DNA of 29,366 nt. It comes from JBCCYM01 sp039190005 (GTDB taxonomy: Bacteria > Pseudomonadota > Gammaproteobacteria > UBA12402). Below the pieces are notes generated by a model. That model made no database searches. It was not told the origin of the DNA and saw only the letters and a program-made list of their open reading frames with translations. The stretch covers positions 1 through 29,366 of the forward strand of contig JBCCYM010000014.1 of NCBI GenBank assembly GCA_039190005.1, read 5' to 3'. The position numbers and the translations under genes are program-made. Below are positions 16,489 through 24,487 of the stretch, one piece after another (positions within the stretch are counted from its first letter, which is position 1; each line of letters begins with the position of its first letter).

Positions 16489-18510
16489 TCAAATTCCATA
16501 ACTTTTCAATAAACTATCAATTTTTGGCGGACGGCCACGAAATTTAGTGAAAAGTGTTATCGCGTCCTGTGAACCACCAAGCGCTAAAATACAATGCAAA
16601 AAATCATGTCCGGTTTTGCTGTTTAAAATGCCTTCTTGTTTGAAACGATCAAAAGCGTCTTCAGCCAGGACCTCAGCCCATAAATAACTATAATAACCGG
16701 CCGCGTAACCACCGGCAAAAATATGGCTAAAACTGTTTTGAAAACGATTATTTTGGGGCGTAGTGTAAGGAAATAAGTCATCGCGCAGTGTATCAATTCG
16801 TTTTTGCATAGCCTCTGCCGTTGGTATTGTTTTTTGTTGATGTATTCGCATGTCAAACATGGCAAAAAAAAGTTGACGGACTAAATGCAATCCTGCTTGA
16901 AAGGTTTTGTTTTTTAATAATTTATCCTGTAGCGCTGACGGTAATATGTCATTACTCTGATAATGTCTAGCCATCGTTTGTAATATTTCCGGTTGATAGC
17001 AAAAATTTTCGAAAAATTGGCTAGGAAGTTCTACGGCATCCCAGGCAACACCATTAATACCGCTGACACTGTAATAATCAATGTCAGTTAGCAAGTGGTG
17101 CAGGCAATGACCAAATTCATGAAATAATGTCAATACCTCTTCAAAGCTGAGTAATGATGGTTGCCCATCAACAGGCGGCGCGAAATTGCAGGTCAAAAAT
17201 GCCACCGGCAATTGTATTTTATGAGTGTCAGAAAAACGTTGGCGACATTCACTCATCCAAGCGCCATCTCGTTTGCCAGGTCGAGCGTATAAATCCATAT
17301 ATAAATAAGCACGCGTACTGCCGTCAGTATTTTTTAGCGTAAAACTTTTAACCTGCTCATGCCAAATTTCACTGTTTTTATCTTCGATTAACTGTATAGC
17401 AAAAAGTTTTTCGGTAATTGAAAAAAGTGTGGCCATTACGCGTGTCAGTTGAAAATAAGGACGCAAACTTTCAGTGTCAAAACCTAACAGTTGATGACGA
17501 TATTTTTCTGAATAATAAGCCATATCCCATGCTTGCAACTGAAAATCAACACCTCGCGCTTTAGCAAACCGTTGCAATTCAGCAAATTCTTGAGCCGCTT
17601 TTGGTTTTGCTTTAACGGCAATATCATGAAGAAAATCCAGCACCTGTCGCGATGACTGTGCTGTTTTAGGAACCAGTGACTGTTCAGCATAAGTAGCAAA
17701 GCCAAGTAAATTCGCGATCTGCTGACGAATACTTAAAAGTTTAAGCATTGTGTTGGTATTATCATAGGTTGTTTGATTAGCCGCGCGACCGGTATAAGCG
17801 TGATACATTGCTTGACGAATGTCACGATTATCACAATACGCTAAGACAGCTTGATAACATGGCATATCCAATGTTAATAAAAAATTTTTTTCTCCACGTT
17901 TTTTAGCGTTCTGCCGGGCTATTTCTAGTGTTTGTTGTGGTAAGCCACTGAGTTCTTTTGCTGAATCAACACGCAAATACCAAGCGTCGGTGGCATCAAG
18001 CACATTTTTCGCGAATTGATTGCTAAGCGTTACCTGCTGTTGTTCTAGTTCAGCAAGTTTCTTTTTGTTTTCCTCTGATAATGTGATGCCCGAAAGTTTA
18101 AAATCGCGTAAAGTATCGTCAATGACTTTCCACTGGGCGATATCAAACTGCGCGTAAGATTTATTATCTTTTATACCTTTAATGGCGTCATATAGTTTTT
18201 TATTATGTCCCTGCTCAATATAATAATCTGTAATCATGGTGAGACAGCGATCATGAATCTTTCGTAGTGCCGACGAATCCATAACTGAATTAAGATAACA
18301 GATTGGCGACCAGGCATTATCCAACCGATTATCCATTTGTTCCATAGGCCTAATCAGATTTTCCCAAGTAAATACTGTAGTATTTTCTAGTATTGTGTTT
18401 AGTTCGTGACGATTATCCGCAAGAATTGATTCAATTGCCGGTTCAATACATTCATTTTTAATTTTTGAAAAAAGCGGCCGCGCTGTTATTTCTAATAATG
18501 GGTTATTCAA
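16489..18510 (-). CDS. prlC: Oligopeptidase A (M3 family zinc metallopeptidase)
   Basis: This cytoplasmic peptidase degrades short peptides, including cleaved signal peptides. The zinc-binding motif HEFGH is at residues 464-468, with the downstream Glu ligand expected near ELPSQFFENF. I place the start at the TTG at 18510 (673 aa), not the longer frame at 18525. GGAGG lies 8 bases upstream of that TTG, and the resulting N-terminus MNNPLLEITARPLFSKI matches the MTNPLL...PPFSKI style I recall for E. coli PrlC. Length also fits (about 680). The gene is upstream of the MFS gene on the same strand, separated by repeat block 3. A G+C-rich palindrome lies about 20 bases upstream of the start. Confidence 0.95.
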   Translation of the reverse strand: MNNPLLEITARPLFSKIKNECIEPAIESILADNRHELNTILENTTVFTWENLIRPMEQMDNRLDNAWSPICYLNSVMDSSALRKIHDRCLTMITDYYIEQGHNKKLYDAIKGIKDNKSYAQFDIAQWKVIDDTLRDFKLSGITLSEENKKKLAELEQQQVTLSNQFAKNVLDATDAWYLRVDSAKELSGLPQQTLEIARQNAKKRGEKNFLLTLDMPCYQAVLAYCDNRDIRQAMYHAYTGRAANQTTYDNTNTMLKLLSIRQQIANLLGFATYAEQSLVPKTAQSSRQVLDFLHDIAVKAKPKAAQEFAELQRFAKARGVDFQLQAWDMAYYSEKYRHQLLGFDTESLRPYFQLTRVMATLFSITEKLFAIQLIEDKNSEIWHEQVKSFTLKNTDGSTRAYLYMDLYARPGKRDGAWMSECRQRFSDTHKIQLPVAFLTCNFAPPVDGQPSLLSFEEVLTLFHEFGHCLHHLLTDIDYYSVSGINGVAWDAVELPSQFFENFCYQPEILQTMARHYQSNDILPSALQDKLLKNKTFQAGLHLVRQLFFAMFDMRIHQQKTIPTAEAMQKRIDTLRDDLFPYTTPQNNRFQNSFSHIFAGGYAAGYYSYLWAEVLAEDAFDRFKQEGILNSKTGHDFLHCILALGGSQDAITLFTKFRGRPPKIDSLLKSYGI

Positions 18511-18523
18511 AATTAATGCCTCC
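18508..18523 (-). promoter_or_regulatory. Ribosome-binding site fixing the TTG start of prlC
   Basis: On the minus strand GGAGG (18519-18523) precedes TTG (18508-18510) by 8 bases, the best Shine-Dalgarno match noticed in the window. The TTG at 18525 has no such site; the GGAGG is inside its reading frame. Confidence 0.75.
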
Positions 18524-18526
18524 AAC

Positions 18527-18548
18527 CGTCACGCCCGCGCGGGCGGGA
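18527..18548. repeat. REP-like G+C-rich hairpin upstream of prlC
   Basis: CGCCCGCGCGGGCG (18532-18545) is a perfect 14-bp palindrome preceded by CGTCA and followed by GGAA. This matches the outline of the REP core CGTCATTCCCGC...GCGGGAA and stands out from the surrounding A+T-rich spacer. It lies in the divergent region between prlC and the gene at 18651 and could form a stem in the prlC leader. Confidence 0.55.
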
Positions 18549-18650
18549 AAACTAAACTAAAATACAACTAAACACGCATTTTAGTATCTTTTTGATAAAA
18601 TTACAGCTAAAATTATTTTCAAGTATTTTAACGTACAGGAAAAATAACGC

Positions 18651-20162
18651 ATGTCCAATTATAGTATTTTCAAAGAACTTGTTTTCTGGCTGCAAAGTAT
18701 CATTTTTTTATGCCTGATCTTTGTGATATTAATGATCATTATTACCGCGATTGCTGACGCGATACAACGTAAAGATGCCATTCGTCACAACTATCCCTTT
18801 ATCGGTCGATTTCGTAATTTATTTATGCATTTAGGCGTATTCTTCCGCGCATATTTTTTCTCTGAGGATCGTGCTGAAAAACCATTCAACCGGGCTGATC
18901 GTGAGTGGGTATATCACGCTTCTTCTGGTGTCTCTATGGAATCCGCTTTTGGCTCAACACGCACACTCGATACGCCAGGCACATTTGTTTTTACCAACGC
19001 CGCTTTCCCGCCATTAGACAAAGATCATTCACAACCCAGTCATATTACCTTTGGTCCCTATGTTGAAAAACCTTACTGTACTGAGAAATTCTTTCATATA
19101 TCCGCCATGAGTTACGGCGCTTTATCAAAACACGCGGTAAGAGCCTTATCGCATGGCGCTAAAATGGCTGGTATTTTTATGGATACAGGGGAGGGCGGTA
19201 TCGCACCCTATCATTTGGAAGGTGATTGTGATCTCGTTGCTGAAATTGGTACAGCCAAATATGGCTATCGCACCGAAGATGGCAAACTTGACGATAATAA
19301 ACTGCTTGAAGCGGCGGCCTTACCACAGGTAAAAATGTTTTCCTTGAAACTCAGCCAGGGTGCTAAACCAGGGAAGGGCGGTATTTTACCTGGTGAGAAA
19401 GTGACTGAGGAAATCGCTAAAATTCGCGGCATTCGTGTAGGTCAGGATTCAGTCAGCCCCAATCGTTGGCCGGAAATTTCCAATATTTATGAATTACTCG
19501 ATATGATTGACCACGTACGTCAGTTAACCCGTAAACCAGTTGGCTGTAAGTTTGTTGTCGGTGATAAAAAATGGTTTGAAGAACTTTGTCAGGAAATTAT
19601 AAAACGCGGCATTGAATCCGCGCCTGATTTTATTATTATTGACAGTTCTGATGGTGGTAGCGGCGCGGCACCGATGGCTTTAATGGACTATATGGGTTTG
19701 CAGATTCGCGAGAGCCTGCCAATGATAGTCGATATTTTGATTGGCTATAATCTGCGTGAACGCGTCAAAGTGGGTTGTTCCGGCAAGATGATTACGCCAG
19801 GTTATGTTGCCGCGGCATTATGCATGGGCGCTGATTTTGTTAATTCCGCGAGAGGTTTTATGTTTTCCTTAGGTTGTATCCAAGCGATGCGCTGCAATAA
19901 AAATACTTGTCCTACCGGTGTTACCACGCATAATCCTCGTTTACAGGCTGGGCTAGATCCACAACTCAAAAAAGTAAAAGTCATGAATTACGCCAATACC
20001 ATGCATAGAAAAGTGGGCATGATTGCCCATTCTTGTGGTGTTGATGATCCGCGTGAACTGTCACGAGAACATGTGCACATTGTGACTGAAGATAGACGCA
20101 CAGTATCCATCGCGACTATCTGGCCTTATCCTCAAGCGGGCATTTTACTTAAATCAAATTAA
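18651..20162 (+). CDS. Membrane-anchored FMN-binding glutamate synthase family protein
   Basis: This 503-residue protein has an N-terminal membrane helix (about 9-33) and then the FMN/Fe-S domain of glutamate synthase large subunits. Visible pieces are MSYGALSKHAVRAL (about 150-163), the GAKPGKGGILPGEKV loop, DSSDGGSGAAPMALMD and the cofactor segment with Cys409, Cys415 and Cys420 (C-x5-C-x4-C), the expected 3Fe-4S ligands. The glutaminase domain of GltB is absent, as in the stand-alone family often called FMN-binding glutamate synthase family protein. Its exact reaction is not established. The ATG is preceded by AGGA. It lies 69 bases before the first ATP-grasp gene on the same strand, so co-transcription is possible. 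Confidence 0.88.
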   Translation: MSNYSIFKELVFWLQSIIFLCLIFVILMIIITAIADAIQRKDAIRHNYPFIGRFRNLFMHLGVFFRAYFFSEDRAEKPFNRADREWVYHASSGVSMESAFGSTRTLDTPGTFVFTNAAFPPLDKDHSQPSHITFGPYVEKPYCTEKFFHISAMSYGALSKHAVRALSHGAKMAGIFMDTGEGGIAPYHLEGDCDLVAEIGTAKYGYRTEDGKLDDNKLLEAAALPQVKMFSLKLSQGAKPGKGGILPGEKVTEEIAKIRGIRVGQDSVSPNRWPEISNIYELLDMIDHVRQLTRKPVGCKFVVGDKKWFEELCQEIIKRGIESAPDFIIIDSSDGGSGAAPMALMDYMGLQIRESLPMIVDILIGYNLRERVKVGCSGKMITPGYVAAALCMGADFVNSARGFMFSLGCIQAMRCNKNTCPTGVTTHNPRLQAGLDPQLKKVKVMNYANTMHRKVGMIAHSCGVDDPRELSREHVHIVTEDRRTVSIATIWPYPQAGILLKSN

Positions 20163-20231
20163 TAGATTATCTTTATAACCTATTGTATTAATTGAAAATA
20201 AATTTTTAATAATCAATCATTAAAGAAAATC

Positions 20232-21470
20232 ATGCAAAAAACAATCATTATTATTGATCCGATGGTTTCATCGGGTTATTTAATTCAGCGTTTTAATGAA
20301 TTTGGCTATGGGGTGATCGCTTTTTTGACAATGGACATACCTGAGCGCCTGAAAGGTTTTTCTTATACTCAGTTTCCTTTCGCGAAGATTATTGAGGCTA
20401 GTGGTGATTTATCAAAAGATATTAGAGAAATAAAGTCACCTGAACAATACACGATAGTTGCCGGATTTACTGGCGTTGATTCAGCCATTAATTATGGTGA
20501 GCGGGTACTTAAGACATTATTCCCGGCATTTTCAAATAATCCAGCAACAAGCAGTTATCGTTCTAATAAATTTATGATGAATGATGTGATTAAAAAACAT
20601 AACTTGCCATATATTCAACACGAAACAATTGATTATCATTTAGACGACAGACAAAAAATTGAACAAACTGTTGCTTTTTATCGGCGTTATAAGCAAATCG
20701 TCATACGACCTGTTACCGGTTCAGGCGCGTCGGTTAATGTGTTTTCGCCTAAAAATGAAACTGACATTGCTAACTACTTTAAGAAATTTGAGCCATATTT
20801 TTTTAAGAGTGATTTTTTGCTGCAAGAAAAAGTGTTTGGCCCTGAATATTATATTAATTGCGCCAGTTATAAAGGGCGTCATTACATTACCACAATTGGT
20901 CAATATGTTAAAACAGAAGTAAATGGTACTTTTGAATATGAACGGCTCGATGCTGTTGAGAAAGACTCAGCGGAATATTTGGCCATAAGAACATATATTT
21001 TAGACTGTTTAAACGCGCTAGGCATGTTAAATGGCTTGAGTCATACTGAAATTATTATGACTAATAAAGGTCCTCGGTTAATTGAACTTAATCCAAGGAT
21101 TTCAGGCATGTATGGTTGTGTCAATATGATGGCGAAACGAAGGTATGATGTTGACCAAATCTCAGCTTATATCAATTTATTAGAAAATAAAAAAATACCG
21201 AATAGTAATCGCCAGGTTTATCAACGAATTTTTATATTTAAAAATAAAAAAGGCAATTACCATAACATTGATCTATCCGCTATTAAACAATTGGGTAGCT
21301 ATATATCACATAGAATTATCAATCCTAAATGTTTAATGGACGATAAAAGTGAGGAATCACTTTTATCCATTGTGATGTGTATATTGCTTGAACACCCTGA
21401 TAAAAAAGTTATTGAACAGGATTGTGATATTTTATCAGATCTGGAAAAAAGAGGTTCATGTCTTATTTAA
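20232..21470 (+). CDS. ATP-grasp ligase, copy 1
   Basis: This 412-residue protein is an ATP-grasp enzyme, a fold that joins a carboxylate (through an acyl-phosphate) to an amine or similar nucleophile. The N-terminal domain begins MQKTIIIIDPMVSSGYLI. SNKFMMNDV (111-119) begins the ATP-binding part. The glycine-rich loop is VIRPVTGSGASVNV (157-170). LIELNPRISG (283-292) supplies the Mg ligands Glu285 and Asn287 and the catalytic Arg289. The HTEIIMTNKGPRLIELNPR pattern is like that of L-amino-acid ligases. The loop position normally occupied by Lys is Arg159, while copy 2 keeps Lys160. The gene is closely related to the next along its whole length (tandem duplication). The substrate is unknown. 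Confidence 0.82.
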   Translation: MQKTIIIIDPMVSSGYLIQRFNEFGYGVIAFLTMDIPERLKGFSYTQFPFAKIIEASGDLSKDIREIKSPEQYTIVAGFTGVDSAINYGERVLKTLFPAFSNNPATSSYRSNKFMMNDVIKKHNLPYIQHETIDYHLDDRQKIEQTVAFYRRYKQIVIRPVTGSGASVNVFSPKNETDIANYFKKFEPYFFKSDFLLQEKVFGPEYYINCASYKGRHYITTIGQYVKTEVNGTFEYERLDAVEKDSAEYLAIRTYILDCLNALGMLNGLSHTEIIMTNKGPRLIELNPRISGMYGCVNMMAKRRYDVDQISAYINLLENKKIPNSNRQVYQRIFIFKNKKGNYHNIDLSAIKQLGSYISHRIINPKCLMDDKSEESLLSIVMCILLEHPDKKVIEQDCDILSDLEKRGSCLI

Positions 21471-21582
21471 AGCACAGGACTTAATACCATGCCATACCAA
21501 TTCAATACTTTGTTATAAATTTTAGAGTAGGGTATTTTATCAAGAAAAATCGATAGTAATTAATTTTGAATAGAGTATTGGC

Positions 21583-21610
21583 TTGACAAAAAATGTATTC
21601 TGTGTAAACT
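21583..21610 (+). promoter_or_regulatory. Candidate sigma70 promoter of ATP-grasp copy 2
   Basis: A perfect TTGACA (21583-21588), a spacer of 16 and TAAACT (21605-21610) lie in the 251-base gap between the two ligases. This would start a leader of about 105 nt before the ATG at 21722. Inside that leader a 15-codon frame (21668-21715) ends 6 bases before the ligase start. The rest of the gap (21471-21580) shows no gene and no clear terminator. Confidence 0.6.
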
Positions 21611-21721
21611 ATATTATCTTTATAATTCAAATAGACGGCTATTTATTTATATTAAAACTTAAAAACCATGCTAATTTATCAATTTTTACGGCATCCAACT
21701 AAGCTAAGTATTTAAGAAAAT

Positions 21722-22969
21722 ATGAAAAAATCAATAATTATTATCGACCCAATGATTTCAGCAGAATATTTAATTCAGCAGTGTAAGGAATTTAACTATT
21801 CAACTATAGCGTTTTCGACATGGAAATCCAATAAAGATGTTGAGCATTATTTTGATTATACGCATTTACCATTCGCGAAAATTATTAAATCCAGTGGTAA
21901 TCTACAAAAAGATATTGATTATGTTAAATCATTAGAACAATATGATATTATTGCCGGTTTTACTGGTACTGATGGCGCTATTAATTACGGCGAACAATTC
22001 CTGCAAAAACTTTTACCCAAATTAGCAAATGATCCTACAACAAGTGATCACCGCTCAAATAAATTTGCAATGAATGATGTTTTAAAAAAGCATCAGTTAC
22101 CATATCTCAAACAAGAAAAGATTGACCAAAATTTAAGTGATGACCAAAAAATTGAGCAAGCTTTTGCTTTTTTTCAAGCTTATAAAAATATCATCATAAA
22201 ACCAGCTGCTGGCTCAGCTGGCTCAGTAAATGTATTTTCACCACAAAATAGAGAATGTATTTTAATATATTTTAAAAATTTTAAAGCTCTATATTTTAGT
22301 AGTGATTTTTTACTCCAAGAAAAAGCGATTGGTCCTGAATATTATGTTAATTGCGCCAGCTATAAAGGACAACATTACGTTGCCACAATCGGTCAATACG
22401 TTAAAACAGAAGTGAAGGGCATCTTTGAATATGGACGACTTGATGCTGTTGAAAAAAGTTCTCCGCAATTTTCTGCCATAAGAACATATGCTTTAGAATG
22501 CTTAAATGTCTTAGGCATGTTGAATGGTTTGAGTCATACCGAAATCATTATGACCAATAACGGTCCTCGTTTAATTGAACTTAATCCAAGAATTTCAGGA
22601 CTACATGGTTATGTCAATATGATGACCAAACGAAAATACGATGTTGATCAAATCTCAGCTTATATTAATTTATTGGAAAACAAAAAAATACCAAATATCA
22701 ATCGTCCGGTTCATCAACGAATTTTTATGTTTAAAAATAAAAAAGGCTATTATAATGACATCGATTTGTCTGTCATCAAGCGATTAGATAGTTATGTTAT
22801 TCATAAAATTGTTAAGCCTAAGTGTGAAAACCATAATGAAGAAAGTCAAAATGTTTTATCATTAGTGATGTTTATATTACTTGAACACACTGACAAAGAT
22901 ATTCTTGAACGCGATTGCGACTTTTTGTCAGCCTTGGAAAAAGAAGGCTCATGTCTTATTGACCATTAA
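21722..22969 (+). CDS. ATP-grasp ligase, copy 2
   Basis: This 415-residue paralogue of the preceding gene has the same domain order: N-terminal MKKSIIIIDPMISAEYLI, SNKFAMNDV (112-120), glycine-rich loop IIKPAAGSAGSVNV with Lys160, GPEYYVNCASYKG, and HTEIIMTNNGPRLIELNPR with Glu286, Asn288 and Arg290. All core ATP-grasp residues are present, so it should be an active carboxylate-amine (peptide or amide bond-forming) ligase. It has its own promoter. Its stop codon is followed 3 bases later by the start of the DMT-type transporter, suggesting that the two are made together and that the carrier exports or imports the ligase product or substrate. Composition is A+T-rich. The substrate is unknown. 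Confidence 0.84.
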   Translation: MKKSIIIIDPMISAEYLIQQCKEFNYSTIAFSTWKSNKDVEHYFDYTHLPFAKIIKSSGNLQKDIDYVKSLEQYDIIAGFTGTDGAINYGEQFLQKLLPKLANDPTTSDHRSNKFAMNDVLKKHQLPYLKQEKIDQNLSDDQKIEQAFAFFQAYKNIIIKPAAGSAGSVNVFSPQNRECILIYFKNFKALYFSSDFLLQEKAIGPEYYVNCASYKGQHYVATIGQYVKTEVKGIFEYGRLDAVEKSSPQFSAIRTYALECLNVLGMLNGLSHTEIIMTNNGPRLIELNPRISGLHGYVNMMTKRKYDVDQISAYINLLENKKIPNINRPVHQRIFMFKNKKGYYNDIDLSVIKRLDSYVIHKIVKPKCENHNEESQNVLSLVMFILLEHTDKDILERDCDFLSALEKEGSCLIDH

Positions 22970-22972
22970 GTC

Positions 22973-23878
22973 ATGAACATATTTAGTAAAAAGCTAGGCT
23001 TGACAAAAAAGGAAGTTTTAGGTTACAGCCAATCAATCATTTATATTGTAACTTTATCAATATCTACAATTTGGGTTGAGCACCTTGGCAATAATTTTTC
23101 AACAGTATTTTTATTATTTTTTAGCACCTTAACTGCCACAGTATTCTTTAATTTATTTCGTTTAAAAAAAATTATCCGCAATCATTTAACCATCACCAAA
23201 TCACCATTATTATGGGTAAAAATGAATTTTTATTTATTAGGTACCTGGTCATTAACTTATTATACAACTATACATTCCTCAGCAACTTCCTGCTTATCAG
23301 TAATATTTTTAGTATTAGCCACTTGCGCGGCAATTCAAAAAAAACAGAAATTAAAAACAAGTTTAGCTGTCATTTTAGTAATCGCCATTTATTTTCTATC
23401 CTCAAAAATGACTGTATTTACGATGTTTACTGGTGTTTTGGCTGGTATTTCAGCCTATTTTTATTCTATTATTTCGCTGCATTATGCTGTGAAGCACAAT
23501 ATGAAAGCACTTGATGTCTTATCAATTCGTTTTTATTTTATTTTACTACTGACAATTATTATTATCTTAATCTATAGGCATGAACATATATTATTAATTT
23601 ATCAGCATGGATTGATTACTATTATAGTGACTCTCATTCTATTAGGTATCATCAATATGATTTTACCTAATATACTTTCCCAAAATGCCGTATATAACAT
23701 AAATCCACAACGTTTTGCTTTTATCGTATCATTTGTACCAGTAACTGTATATTTTCTACGGGGTATGTTTTTACGCCAATGGTCGATTTCAATGCTAATA
23801 GCTTGTTTATTAGCCTCAATTATTCTTAATTTTGAAAAAATTAATTTAATTATTAGGACAAACGACACCAAGAGGTAA
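22973..23878 (+). CDS. DMT-superfamily (EamA-like) membrane transporter
   Basis: This 301-residue, very hydrophobic protein has about 10 membrane helices, arranged as two repeats of five as in drug/metabolite transporters. The loops are short and the C-terminus is charged (NLIIRTNDTKR). No signature strong enough to name a substrate is visible, so the family call rests on length, helix count and general pattern. It starts 3 bases after the stop of ATP-grasp copy 2, so translation is probably coupled. A natural inference is export of a dipeptide or amide made by the ligases. The gene is A+T-rich like the ligases, consistent with a horizontally acquired three-gene cassette that ends next to a Tn3 remnant. 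Confidence 0.65.
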   Translation: MNIFSKKLGLTKKEVLGYSQSIIYIVTLSISTIWVEHLGNNFSTVFLLFFSTLTATVFFNLFRLKKIIRNHLTITKSPLLWVKMNFYLLGTWSLTYYTTIHSSATSCLSVIFLVLATCAAIQKKQKLKTSLAVILVIAIYFLSSKMTVFTMFTGVLAGISAYFYSIISLHYAVKHNMKALDVLSIRFYFILLLTIIIILIYRHEHILLIYQHGLITIIVTLILLGIINMILPNILSQNAVYNINPQRFAFIVSFVPVTVYFLRGMFLRQWSISMLIACLLASIILNFEKINLIIRTNDTKR

Positions 23879-23950
23879 GTAGTGCCGTCAAAATGAGGAT
23901 GAACGAGTTGTTATTAAAAGAATAGGTAATATTGGGTGCAACTAAAAATA

Positions 23951-23988
23951 GGGGTCAGATCCGCCATGACTTTCTCAAGCAACCTTTA
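23951..23988. mobile_element. Candidate Tn3-type terminal inverted repeat (single end)
   Basis: GGGGTCAGATCCGCCATGAC begins at 23951, 24 bases beyond the transposase stop codon. Tn3-family ends are about 38 bp, typically begin GGGG and abut the 3' end of tnpA, so position and first bases fit. I found no matching inverted copy before 24535, so this would be a solo end of a decayed element. The length of 38 is assumed from the family, not measured. Confidence 0.5.
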
Positions 23989-24328
23989 ATTTCATAATTT
24001 CCTTCATATTGAAAATAGAGTGATTAGCTGAAGGGCGTTTAAAATCGTATTCACCCTGCAAATTTACATGATGCCAACACATGACAGAACCATGACGGAT
24101 ATCATTGATGATTTTCTCTTTTTCGCAATCATTCTTATCCAGCAAGTGCTGAAAAAAATATAAATAATTCCACAATACAATAGCGTTCTGAATCAGCATT
24201 TTGCAAGCGGTTGCAACGATCATTTGTTGTGGTTCACCTTGTTGGAAAGATTGATTATTGGCATAAAATATTGCTTTAGAGAAGCGATTGGACTGTTCAA
24301 CTCTGGTTTTTGCAAATGCCGGTGACAC
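23975..24328 (-). pseudogene. Tn3-family transposase, C-terminal remnant
   Basis: About 115 codons remain of a transposase that is normally near 1000 residues. The sequence matches the Tn3 TnpA C-terminus as I recall it: EQSNRFSKAIFYANNQSFQQ, CKMLIQNAIVLWNYLYFF, then RHGSVMCWHHVNLQGEYDF close to the end. The open frame begins at a GTG (24326-24328) just after an in-frame TAA, and similarity is lost at about 24310, so the N-terminal part including most of the catalytic domain is gone. It lies between the ATP-grasp cassette and the lipopeptide genes, with a candidate terminal repeat at 23951. It is non-functional, and marks an old insertion or deletion junction. Confidence 0.85.
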
Positions 24329-24441
24329 AGTTTATCGGGACGAACCCGAAGCGGTTTCAGCGGCAATTAGAAAATTTTGCCTTGGTTTGTCAGCGTTTGA
24401 AGATGAATGAAACTGTGCTATTGAGACACATAAATGATTGA
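24316..24441 (+). other. Small open frame of unknown origin at the Tn3 junction
   Basis: ATG at 24316 opens a 41-codon frame (MPVTQFIGTNPKRFQRQLEN...) that ends at TGA 24439-24441. It has a balanced, protein-like composition and starts about where the transposase similarity ends, so it may be the tail of another broken gene fused at the junction. I do not recognise it, and no ribosome-binding site is evident. Confidence 0.25.
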
Positions 24442-24458
24442 GAAGTAATGCATATTTT

Positions 24459-24487
24459 TTGCCATTATTGCTAATTTTTGCTAGAAT
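24459..24487 (+). promoter_or_regulatory. Candidate sigma70 promoter of the lipopeptide genes
   Basis: TTGCCA (24459-24464), a 17-base spacer and TAGAAT (24482-24487) each match the consensus at five of six positions. The ATG at 24536 would follow a leader of about 40 nt. Within that leader TGTGA-CGGT-TCACA (24512-24525) is a perfect dyad with a 4-base centre. Confidence 0.6.

Noticed and set aside
16216..16547. Two overlapping plus-strand frames (70 and 103 codons)
   Set aside because: They translate repeat block 3 and run into the antisense of prlC; not genes.
23894..23926. Short frame MRMNELLLKE after the DMT gene
   Set aside because: It has ten codons with no ribosome-binding site or recognisable similarity.
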